Of a stretch of 64,000 nucleotides of DNA, positions 55,199 through 63,900 are shown one piece after another. The stretch's first letter is position 1, and every line of letters starts with the position of its first letter. The DNA is from Frigidibacter mobilis (GTDB lineage: Bacteria > Pseudomonadota > Alphaproteobacteria > Rhodobacterales > Rhodobacteraceae): the NCBI RefSeq assembly GCF_001620265.1, contig NZ_CP012661.1, positions 434,001-498,000 of the forward strand. Direction: 5' to 3'. The notes under the pieces were generated by a model. The model saw nothing but the letters and a program-made list of their open reading frames with translations, did not search any database and was not told the DNA's origin. The translations under genes and the position numbers were made by a program.

Positions 55199-55468
55199 CT
55201 AGCAGTCGCCCCGTTCTTCGGGCGTGAGGGGACGCGCGGGAAAGACGGTGCCGGCGGTCTTTTCGCGGGTGGATTTGCGCTCGCCCGCCGCGCTCCAGTC
55301 TTCCAGATCGCGGACGGTGTAGAGGACGCGACCGCCGACCTTGCGATAGGTCGGGCCGGTGCCATAGGTGCGATGCTTCTCAAGGGTGCGGATGGATATG
55401 CCAAGGAAGCGCGCGGCTTCCTTGGTGCGCAGCAGGCGCGGCGGCAGGCCCGCAAGCGGGTTGGGCAT
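55199..55468 (-). CDS. AlpA/RdfS-like excisionase or regulator
   Basis: An 89-residue protein with a MerR-like winged helix (LLRTKEAARFLGISIRTLEKH) and a charged tail. In ICEMlSymR7A the small protein RdfS, of this type, directs excision and controls transfer genes. Here the gene also heads the operon leading to rep, DUF2840, traF and the relaxase. The strong ribosome-binding site GGAGGTGATCC precedes the ATG. Its upstream region carries the 47-bp block shared with the recombinase operon. Confidence 0.75.
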   Translation of the reverse strand: MPNPLAGLPPRLLRTKEAARFLGISIRTLEKHRTYGTGPTYRKVGGRVLYTVRDLEDWSAAGERKSTREKTAGTVFPARPLTPEERGDC

Positions 55469-55535
55469 GGATCACCTCCAGTCGGGATTGGGCTGCCGGG
55501 GGCGGCAGCGGACCGTGGCGAAACATGGCGAGGGA

Positions 55536-55582
55536 TCGGCGGCGCGTAGCGTGCCGCATTTGCGCCTATGCGCTAGCGGCAC
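55536..55582 (-). promoter_or_regulatory. Shared 47-bp element, copy B (upstream of the RdfS-like gene)
   Basis: This block matches 32340-32386 at 43 of 47 bases; the palindromic arms GTGCCGC (55551-55557) and GCGGCAC (55576-55582) are identical in both. It lies 68-114 bases upstream of the gene starting at 55468, in the same orientation and at nearly the same distance as copy A to its operon. Confidence 0.7.
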
Positions 55583-55735
55583 CCCCCTTCGGGGCGGCGC
55601 GGCTAATAGTTGAGGGATTTCAGCGGCTCATCGCCTGCCGCATTGAATAGGCGAAGACATTCGCACGCGGTTCGGCTAAGAATGTGGGTGGAGCAGACGC
55701 GCTGCTCTGGGGCGTCGAAACCCCTCTGTTACCGG

Positions 55736-55807
55736 TTGGTGCCGGCCGTGACGGCACCAAACTCCTTGACCTTATGGTCGGGGAGCCTGTGGCGTATACA
55801 ACAGGCT
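55736..55807. repeat. Two palindromes in the divergent control region
   Basis: TTGGTGCCG-N7-CGGCACCAA (55736-55760) and AGCCTGT-N10-ACAGGCT (55784-55807, loop holding TATACA) lie in the 462-base divergent gap between the RdfS-like gene and the QseM-like gene. They could be operators or leader structures of the DUF2285 gene. I see no other gene in this gap. Confidence 0.55.
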
Positions 55808-55930
55808 TTCCGAGCTAAAGGCCATGGGGCCGTGTAACAGCGGTTTCGAACTCCCCGATCACCAAGAGTCAGAGAGAATCGTTTGCGGGGGCGCACCGCA
55901 GACAAAGCCTCTCGGATGCGGGGAATGACT

Positions 55931-56218
55931 ATGCGGGTTCCCGTCGAACTCGATCCCGATGTGGACGATGAAGCGCCGACCGGCGACACCATAACCGTCT
56001 ATGATGAACGGCATTACGTCACCTATCTGCGTTTGCTGGATGCAAAGGCCGAGGGCGCGGACTGGAAAGAAGTCGCGCGAATCGTGCTTCACCGTGATCC
56101 GGTCGCTGAGGAACTGCGGACCCGCCGTTGCTGGCAAAGTCATCTCGAACGCGCGCAATGGCTATCGCGTGAGGGCTATCGGAAGATTCTGGAGCAGGCG
56201 GCAGCCAATAAGGCGTGA
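55931..56218 (+). CDS. Stand-alone DUF2285 protein (QseM-like)
   Basis: A 95-residue protein consisting mainly of one DUF2285 domain (TVYDERHYVTYLRLLDAKAEG ... WKEVARIVLH, QSHLERAQWLS). In ICEMlSymR7A the small DUF2285 protein QseM blocks the activators TraR and FseA. Size, domain and position next to the rdfS-like gene and the DUF6499/DUF2285 pair fit that role. I chose the start at 55931, which has GGGGA seven bases upstream. No TraR-like gene is visible in the element part shown. Confidence 0.7.
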   Translation: MRVPVELDPDVDDEAPTGDTITVYDERHYVTYLRLLDAKAEGADWKEVARIVLHRDPVAEELRTRRCWQSHLERAQWLSREGYRKILEQAAANKA

Positions 56219-56234
56219 GGGCCACGCCTCCCGA

Positions 56235-56864
56235 TCAACGCTTGCCGGGCTTGATCGGGTAGTGAAGCAGCAGGCGATAGCCGCCGCGCATCATTTTGAT
56301 ACCGTGCGCGACCAGGCGGCGGGCCTTGTTCTTGCGCGGATCGTTCTCAAAATCTTCCTTGGTGCCGCGAAAGCCGAGCAGGACTTCGGCGATGGTGCGA
56401 TAGCTCTCGCCGCGCAGCCGGGCGTCGAGAGCGCGCAGGGACAGGATATGCCATTGCCGGAGCTGGGCGGGAACAACCCGGAAGTCGGCACCGGGCGCGC
56501 GGCCGTTGAGGGACCGCCAAAGGCGGCGGGCGGCGTGGGCGCGCAACTCCAGAAAGGAATCCATCGGAAGGGCGACGGCATAAAATGCGGCGGCGTCTGG
56601 CACCGACTCGGGTAGCCAGAATTGATGTGCGACGCCATCCAGCTGCCAGATGCCGTGCCAGCCATCGGAAGCACGGCGCAGGTCGAGGCCGTCGAGATGG
56701 GCCAGCGTCAATATCGGTTCGGTGTCGTCGTCCCCATGCGCGACCGGCGACAGCATCACGGCTTGCGGTTGAAGGCTCGGACTCCAGATCGGTGCCGGCT
56801 GGTCATGCGGCGCGTCGGGGTCGCACGGAAAATCGTAAACCCCAGCGATCCGCGAACGCATCAA
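56235..56864 (-). CDS. DUF2285 protein, C-terminal part of an FseA-like activator
   Basis: A frame of 209 residues with DUF2285 features (PMDSFLELRAHAARRLWRSL, then QRQWHILSLRALDARLRG-type helices and a YRTIAEVLLGF segment). It overlaps the DUF6499 frame by 62 bases in the +1 frame. The true fused reading begins after RWGLRF with PCDPDAPHDQPAPIW. On its own it has a possible ATG at 56864 but no good ribosome-binding site, so it may be made only by frameshift. The arrangement equals msi172-msi171 of ICEMlSymR7A. Confidence 0.75.
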   Translation of the reverse strand: MMRSRIAGVYDFPCDPDAPHDQPAPIWSPSLQPQAVMLSPVAHGDDDTEPILTLAHLDGLDLRRASDGWHGIWQLDGVAHQFWLPESVPDAAAFYAVALPMDSFLELRAHAARRLWRSLNGRAPGADFRVVPAQLRQWHILSLRALDARLRGESYRTIAEVLLGFRGTKEDFENDPRKNKARRLVAHGIKMMRGGYRLLLHYPIKPGKR

Positions 56865-57015
56865 GGTCGGGGCCGGACGATCCCCCGGTCACGATGGTCT
56901 GGAAGTCCTGACGATAATCGCCATTGCGGCGCAGATATTCCCAAGCGAAACCAGCGGCAGGGATGTATTTTGTGTGCCCGTATGCCGCCGGAGACCGCCA
57001 ATCGATGCTGAGCAT
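56803..57015 (-). CDS. DUF6499 protein, N-terminal part of an FseA-like activator
   Basis: A 70-residue frame starting MLSIDWRSPAAYGHTKYIPA and running through FAWEYLRRNGDYRQDF and FADRWGLRF, the DUF6499 pattern. It stops at 56803. A +1 slip at TTT-TCC (skipping the T at 56829) gives RWGLRF-PCDP and carries translation into the DUF2285 frame. In the R7A element this programmed +1 shift makes FseA, the activator of rdfS. If no shift occurs, this short protein is the product. Confidence 0.75.
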   Translation of the reverse strand: MLSIDWRSPAAYGHTKYIPAAGFAWEYLRRNGDYRQDFQTIVTGGSSGPDLDAFADRWGLRFSVRPRRAA

Positions 57016-57089
57016 GGCGTCACCTCCCCAAGCCGGGATGCTGGGCAGCGCCCGGCAAAAAGAGGTTCAAGGATCACTGGAAATATAGA

Positions 57090-57119
57090 AGCCGCTCAAA
57101 GCAGATACCTTGAGCGGCT
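57090..57119 (-). other. Leader hairpin upstream of the DUF6499 gene
   Basis: A perfect ten-bp stem (AGCCGCTCAA with TTGAGCGGCT, ten-base loop) lies 75 bases before the DUF6499 start on its transcribed side. It could be an attenuator or a terminator of the ardA transcript; the tail is only moderately T-rich. Confidence 0.5.
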
Positions 57120-57171
57120 AAGCCGATCATTTTTGGTGTTTTTGGCTTGGCGACAGCCGGTGATTCCGCGA

Positions 57172-57199
57172 TGCCTGTCCCTATGAGCACGGACAGGCA
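57172..57199 (-). other. Hairpin just after ardA
   Basis: A perfect nine-bp stem (TGCCTGTCC with GGACAGGCA, ten-base loop) lies 10 bases after the restored ardA stop. No T-tract follows. It may protect or end the ardA message. Confidence 0.5.
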
Positions 57200-57208
57200 G
57201 TCATGTTC

Positions 57209-57735
57209 TCATCTGCTGGAAAACACATGCACCTCGCCGTGCCCGGTTTCGATGGTGAAAAGGTCGCCGCTCAACTCGGCGTCGTGCGCCATCGCCTGCC
57301 AATCGACATAGTAGCGCAGCGCCTCGGAATAGTGATGCTCTCGTTGGTCAGTTCCTCCATATAATCGGCGAGACTGGCAAACTGACCATGATAGCAGTCC
57401 TGCAAGGCGGTTTCGGCTTGGTCTATGTCGCCGCTGAACTGCTCCAATAGGCCCGCGCCGAGTGCGCCATGCTCTGCGATTACAGCGGCCATCCGCGCCA
57501 CGCTGTCGATGCCGGCATACTCGGAGATGCTGACGCCCTCGAAGCCCTCATAGTCGTGAATGGCGTATTCCTCCGCCTCCGTGACAGGTGAACGGGCAAG
57601 CATCGCGGCAATCTGGTCCCTGATCTGGTCGACGTCCTGATCCGCGTCGATCCAAGCCCCATGCAGATAGCCATTGTTGTAGGCGGCAAGGCAGGCGACA
57701 TAGATGCGGAGATTGCTGTCGGATATGTTGGTCAT
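57209..57735 (-). pseudogene. ardA: Antirestriction protein ArdA, broken by a one-base loss
   Basis: ArdA mimics DNA and blocks type I restriction enzymes when DNA enters a new cell. The first 130 residues match the family (IYVACLAAYNNGYLHGAWID, acidic core, SISEYAGIDSVARMAAVI) to NESITIP. After that the frame is lost. With one G added (CCGAG to CCGGAG, plus strand near 57325) it continues EALRYYVDWQAMAHDAELSG to an end at VHVFSSR, the expected C-terminus. The visible product would be 154 residues with a wrong tail. Confidence 0.82.
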
Positions 57736-58150
57736 GTCTCTGATCCTCGGGTCTGAAGGTCAGCGAAGCGGAACGCCGCGCCTGATCTTCTGGCCGTCGC
57801 CGAGACTGGGGGGTGCAAGGCGCAGGGGCGGCCGGGACGGAGGGGGATCACCCGGCCTGCACGAAACGGAGGAACGATGTGGAGGAAGGCTGGGGAGACC
57901 GTCCCGGCCGAGCGTTAGCGATCCCTTGCGCCGCGCGGGGGGCAGCACCCCAAGCAACTCGCCCGGTGTGAGCTGTAGCGGGAGGCGGGCAGAAAGCTGG
58001 ACCAGGATGTGCAAAGCCGCTGAACCTAGAATCCGAGCATCCTGATCGCCGTTTTTGTTATTATGTCGCGATATCGTTGGTATCGCTTAGGAATTGATCA
58101 TCAGCCATACTAACCGAATCGGTCCCCAAAGAGACTGGCGAGAGGCGCGC
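57736..58150. other. Gap between ardA and the Sir2 gene
   Basis: I see no gene here. The left 280 bases are GC-rich with open frames that look like chance. The right part turns AT-rich (TTTTTGTTATTATG near 58053-58066), followed by a short inverted repeat GCGATA-N7-TATCGC, and probably holds the promoter of the Sir2-HerA operon. Confidence 0.45.
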
Positions 58151-59188
58151 TTGGACATTCATGAGCTTAAACTGCTGTTGCAACAGCATCTTACAGACGG
58201 CCTAGTAACGGTTGTCGGCTCGGGTCTGTCATGTGCGGAAGGGCTGCCGGGTATGGGCGAATTAGCTACCCATCTCGATGCGACTGTGACAGCAGGCTTG
58301 GCGGCAGCGGAGGTAGATCGGTGGAACGACATTTCACCGCTTCTGCCGACCAAGGGCCTCGAAGCGGCTCTACTGGAAGTGCCACCGACGACAGGACTGG
58401 AAGTCGCAATCGTTGCGCGCACGGCTGAACTGATCGCTATGCGTGAGCGCCAAATCGTTGCTGGAGTTTTCACGCGGACCCGCACGCTTCGTTTTACCGG
58501 GCTTGTCAAGCACTTGTTAAAACCTCATACGGGGCTTCCGGTCGTTACCACCAACTATGATCGTTTGGTTGAGGTCGCCGTGGAAGAAGCAGGCCTCGGC
58601 GTCGATACGTTGTTCGTCGGCCATTTTGCAGGTGAGTTGAACGAGCAGGAAAGCCGCTTGAGCTTCTGCCGGGAGGTGACGCTGAAAGGCGGACGAGCAC
58701 AATATCGTTATCGTCCGCGCGCCAATATCTTCAAACCTCATGGCAGTCTCGATTGGTATCACCGCGACGGGAAGCCCGTACGCTACTCTGGCGATCTCGA
58801 TCTACCGCGGCTCATCATCACGCCGGGGTTGAACAAGTTTCGCAACGGCTACGAAAGTCCGTTCGACCGCCATCGGGAACGGGCAAATTCGGCGATCGAC
58901 CGTGCCAGCCGCTTTCTCGTGATCGGCTATGGCTTTAACGACGATCACCTGGAAACTCACCTTACGCCCCGTATCCGCAGTGGCGTGCCCACGCTCCTTT
59001 TGACCTACGGACTCTCGGATAACGCCGTGAAGCTCGTAAACGAGTGCGGCAATGTCATCGCGATTCAGCGCGCCGAACAAGCAGGCGTTTCCGGCTCTGG
59101 CGTCTTTGTCGCCGGCGTCGAGACATTCTTTCCCGGTCTAGACCTGTGGGATCTGGGCTCATTCGTTGCAGAGGTGCTTGAACCATGA
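58151..59188 (+). CDS. Sir2-family defence NADase (SIR2-like)
   Basis: A 345-residue SIR2-like protein: VVGSGLSCAEGLPGM (nucleotide-binding), VVTTNYDRLVE with the catalytic N-D pair, FKPHGSLDW with the catalytic histidine, and FLVIGYGFNDDHL. Paired with HerA it forms the Sir2-HerA antiphage system, in which NAD is destroyed on infection. The TTG start at 58151 has AGAGG five bases upstream and gives the family-typical LDIHELK beginning; an upstream TTG at 58094 is less likely. It overlaps herA by four bases. Confidence 0.85.
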   Translation: MDIHELKLLLQQHLTDGLVTVVGSGLSCAEGLPGMGELATHLDATVTAGLAAAEVDRWNDISPLLPTKGLEAALLEVPPTTGLEVAIVARTAELIAMRERQIVAGVFTRTRTLRFTGLVKHLLKPHTGLPVVTTNYDRLVEVAVEEAGLGVDTLFVGHFAGELNEQESRLSFCREVTLKGGRAQYRYRPRANIFKPHGSLDWYHRDGKPVRYSGDLDLPRLIITPGLNKFRNGYESPFDRHRERANSAIDRASRFLVIGYGFNDDHLETHLTPRIRSGVPTLLLTYGLSDNAVKLVNECGNVIAIQRAEQAGVSGSGVFVAGVETFFPGLDLWDLGSFVAEVLEP

Positions 59189-60938
59189 CTGAAGCCGCTC
59201 TCCAATTTGCTGACGAGGATAAAATCGGACGCGTCGCGTCGGTCGATACCAGCCGTGTTGCGATCGATGTGACGAACTCCGTTCTGCTCACGCGGATCGG
59301 CATCGGACAGCTCATCGCCATTCGCGGCGCGACGGAGCGCGAATATCTCATCGCCATGACCGAGCGCGTCACCCGCAGCGTCAGGGAGGAATTGCCCGGC
59401 CCGGACGATGAAGATGCCGATGGCGGGCTTTTGGCGGCGGTGCCGACCGACCTGATCCAAGGCGTGTTGATTGGGACATTCAGAACGGTGGAGGGTGATC
59501 GTAGGAATACCTTCAAGCGCGGTGCCGATAGCTTTCCGCAAATCGATAGAGACTGCTTCGTCATCGAAGGCGGGAACCTTCAACGCTTCATGGGCATCCT
59601 CGGAGCCGGTTTCTCCGCCGATGAAAGGCTCAAGCTCGGCACGTTCGTCGCGGATCGCACGGCCGACGCGATTGCCAGTGGCGACAAGTTCTTCCAGCGC
59701 CACGCAGCAATTCTCGGTAGTACTGGATCAGGTAAAAGCTGGGCGGTTGCGCTGATCCTTGAACGGGCCGCGAAGCTAAAATTTCCGAACATCATCGTGT
59801 TCGACATGCATGGCGAATATGCCCCTTGGCGGACAAAGCGAATGGAGGATTTGCCACGCGCTTCCGCATTGCTGGTCCCGGCGATCTGGAAAATCCGGGC
59901 GACGACACGCTATTCCTGCCGTACTGGCTGCTTAATCGCGATGAAATGCTGTCGATGATCCTCGATCGCAGCGACCAGAACGCCCCCAATCAGGCGTCAC
60001 GGTTCACTCTGCATGTCCGCTCTCTAAAAGGACAGACCCTCGACGCCGAGGGTAAGGCAAACATCAAGAAAACATACACCGTCGATTCACCGATACCCTA
60101 CGATGTGAAACAATTGGTCGGGCTTCTGAACACAGACAACACCACAAAAGGCGTTGGTAAGACTGGACCGGTGAAGGGGGAATGGGAGGACAAGCTGACG
60201 CGGTTCCTGTCGCGCCTCGAAGCAAAGCTGGACGATCGTCGCTACGGTTTCATGTTCGCACCGCCGCCCGCTGCGATGAAATACGACTGGCTTGCAGCGC
60301 AGGTGCTCAAGCTGCTGCAATCTGGCGATGACACTGGCATCAAGGTTATCGACTTCTCTGAAGTGCCCGCCGACGTGCTCCCCGTAGTGACAGGGACGCT
60401 GGCGAGGCTACTTTATGATGTTCAGTTCTGGATGAGCGGGAAGACCCGGACGCCGGTTACGCTGCTCTGCGACGAGGCGCATCTTTATCTTCCGGTTCGC
60501 GATGACGCTGACGCGGTCCAGCGTCAAGCCCTCGGATCATTCGAGCGGATCGCCAAAGAAGGCCGTAAATACGGCTTCTCGCTGTTGGTGGTGAGCCAGC
60601 GCCCGTCGGATGTCAGCCGGACGATCCTGAGCCAGTGCAATAATTTCTTGGCTCTGCGCCTGACGAATGAAACCGATCAGGGCGTCATCAAGCGCCTGAT
60701 GCCGGATTCGCTGGCGGGGCTGACGAGCATTTTGCCGTTACTTGATACGGGTGAGGCGCTGTTGTTGGGTGATGCGGTTCTTCTACCAACGCGGATCAAG
60801 CTCGATATGCCCAAAGTGGCACCCGATAGCGCTACGCGGGATTTCTGGAAGGAATGGGGATCTGCCAAACCGGATGATGCGGCCATCGCGTCGGCTATCG
60901 AATGCCTGCGGGGCAATCTCGAAACGGCTGATTTGTAA
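59185..60938 (+). pseudogene. herA: HerA ATPase of the Sir2-HerA system, broken by a one-base loss
   Basis: The N-terminal HAS-barrel region is followed by Walker A AILGSTGSGKSW near residue 177 and FDMHGEYAP. There the frame is lost. The frame +1 continues LADKANGGFATRFRIAG with Walker B VTLLCDEAHLYLP, FSLLVVSQRPSDVS and a normal end. One added C in the CCCC run (59822-59825) rejoins them into a 584-residue protein. As written, the Walker B half is not translated from the main start. HerA and Sir2 form a complex in this system, so a true frameshift would disable it. Confidence 0.85.
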
Positions 60939-63900
60939 TCATGAAGGTACAGGCACTGCCTTGGCCAGAGCCATATCTGTCGCCGACAGTAAAAACAACG
61001 CGCTGACACGGGCTTCAATACGTTCGCGCAGCGCGACCGCGTTGCGCTCATGGAGCGTTTTCTGGCGCGGTGTGCGTGCCGCCAGTATGGCATCGTTGGC
61101 GTCGATCAGCTGACGAACCAGCGTTTCAATCTCGGTGCGCTGCACCAGCGTCGCCGGCGGAATCGGCAGATGCTCGATGAACTGCTTGCCGTGAGAATAG
61201 TAACCGCCCCGGAAGGGGCTTGTGTGCGTCCTGACCATCGCTTCGCTCAGGGGATGATGCAGCACCGCCAGCAGGAAGAAATTGCTTTCCGGTGCGCCGT
61301 CCTGCGGGCGGATCATGTAATACGGGCCGTTCCCGCCGCCAGTCATCATGATGTTGCTTTCGTCGTAAGCATAGCGGGCTTCGAGCGAGAGAATGGGAAG
61401 GATGATCTTCGGGCTGTCGAACTTCGTCAGGCTTTGGGAGCGGCCAAATTGGTAGAATTGCCGATCGGCGGCGGTGCCGCCGACGACATTGCGGCGCTCC
61501 AGTTCGGCCCTCCGCGCCGTCAGATACGCGAAGCACACGGGGAAGCGCCGCGCCATGTCTGCCGGTTGGATCAGCCGGGCCGTGGTGCGGGCAGCATGGA
61601 CGATCTCATAAGGGAAGATCATCCATGCGTTCGCTTCGGCCCGTGTAAAGGGATAGAGCTTGGCATCATGCAGGCAGGGCCGGAGAATGCCGCGCTCGAT
61701 CGGCCAGTCCCTGCCGTCCCATCGTAGCGTTACCGTGTCGGCCGTCTCGGCCGCCGCGCGGAAAATATAGATCGGATCGGCGCTGGTCTGGACGCCGACG
61801 AAGATTTCCGCCGCGTTCCCCAGCTCGCGGCCGCAGGCCGCCCGCACACGCGCGAACAGCGCGCGCGTGTCGTCGTCCGCGAACTGCCAAGGATCATCCG
61901 TCAGTTCGGCCGCCGGCAGCACATTCCGGGGGCCCGGCGTCCCGTAGCGCCACGGCTCCAGAGCCTCGACGCGCTCCACCATCACATCGGCCTTGCCCTG
62001 CCGGTCGAGGATCAGCAGGCAGGTGTAATTCGCCGCCTGCCGCCCGAAGACCTGCTGCACGCCGAAATGCACGATCTCTTCAAGGATATGGTTGGCCGTC
62101 ACTAGATGGCGGAGCGCACGCCCTGCCTGAATCGTCATGAATTTGTGCGGGATGATGACGCCAAGCCGCCCGTCCGGTCGGACAAGAGACAAGGACCGCT
62201 CGATAAACAGCGCATACTTGTCGAAATTGTCCTGCCGCGCTGTCGTGTAGGGCGAGGCGGCGTTTTGATAGAAAGCGGCTTCTTCCGGGGAATACGCCTG
62301 CATGTTCTGGATGCGGATATAGGGCGGGTTCCCCACGATCACGTCAAACCCGCCCCGCGCCGTTTCGGCGGGGAACTCGTCGGCCCACGAGAATGGGTTG
62401 ACCTTCTCCAGCAACTGGGCCGGCAGCGCACCCCGCGCGGCCGTCCATTCCGCTTGACTGACGAGGCTGTTGCCCGCCCGCAGCGTTCCGTCCAGCTCCG
62501 GAAGGGCCGGCGTGCCAGTGCGCCCAACGTAATCGCGGAGACCGGCCGCGCCTTCGTCCTCGATCAGCTTCAAGAGAAGGCTGAAGCGGGCCACCTCTAC
62601 GGCATTGGCATCAATGTCCACGCCTCGGACATGGGCAAGCAGAATGCGGCGCTTTTCCTCGAAGGTGAGCCGCCACAGTCCTGCCCCGGCTTCGTAGATC
62701 GTCCGACCGACATGCGCCGCGCGGTCGTTGGCCTGATACCAAGCCAGATAATGGTCGGTCAGGAACTCGAACACCGAGAGCAGGAAGATGCCGGAGCCGC
62801 AGCAAATGTCGGCAACCGTGAACACCGCCAGATCGGTCGGGGCCTTGCCGGCGAGGCGCGGGCCAAGCGTGCGCTGAACGATGGCGTCAACGATGTAGCG
62901 GGGCGTCGGCACCACGCCACCGCTTTCCCGGACTTCCGGCTTGCTGGAGATCTCGACCGCGCCGGCAGCGTCGATCGTGATGATCTCGCCCAGGAACTGC
63001 TCGTAAATTTCACCAAGCACTTCGGTTTCGACCACGGCGAAGGTATATGGACTCTGCGGATAATATAGCTCGTTGATGATCCCGCTCAGCACATCATCGC
63101 TTACGCGGACGCCCAGCCGGGCGTCATCGAGAAGCCGGAACAGGCCGGAATCGTAGAAGGCATCCGCTCGCCGCAGCTCCGCCAGTAAGGCATTGAAACT
63201 GCCGTCGCCGGCAGCGAGGTCGCGCAGGGTTTCATAGCGTTCAATGTCGCGGTCTTCACAGATGCGCAGGAATACGATCCGCAAAAGAAAAAGCTGCACC
63301 GCATAGGTAAGTTCTTCCGGCGAGAGGCCGGGCGTGTTGCAGTGAATGTCCTGCGCCAGCCGCTCGCGCCACGAACGCACCTGGCGGAGGAAGAAATCGT
63401 CGAACTGTTCCGCCCCATGGCGCGTCACATCGACGGAGAAACGCCGGTCGAAATCACCCGAATAGACCGCCGCGCGGGAGAGCAGCGGCCACAGCTCGTC
63501 AAAGCGAGCCTCGAGCTCGTCGTAGCGCACCAGCAGAATGCGCGCGACATTCGCTTCGTCGGTCAGGTCGGGCTTGGGCTTACAGTCATAGACCGCAAGT
63601 TGATGGAAGTTGGTCAGCACCGCGATCGGCAGGCTGGCGGAATATCCGTAACGCCGCGTCTGAAACGCCGCGTCCCGGTTGCGGTCGATATGGATGCTCG
63701 GCTTTTTGGCTTCGACGAACAGCTTGCGTTGGCGGGCAAGGCGCAGTTCATAGTCCGGCTTCTTGGAGAGCCGCTCTTCGCCAACCTCAACCGTGGCCTC
63801 TTCAATGACTTCCCGCAGGCCAAGAGGCTGGCCAGCCGCATTGTGCACGTCCCATCCGAACGCCGCGAGTAATGGCGTGATGAAGTCGGTGCGGGCCTGC

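Noticed and set aside
56829..56832. Treating the DUF6499/DUF2285 frame change as another homopolymer error
   Set aside because: It is the only +1 change, both frames are sensible, and the same arrangement is known to be translated by programmed frameshift in ICEMlSymR7A.
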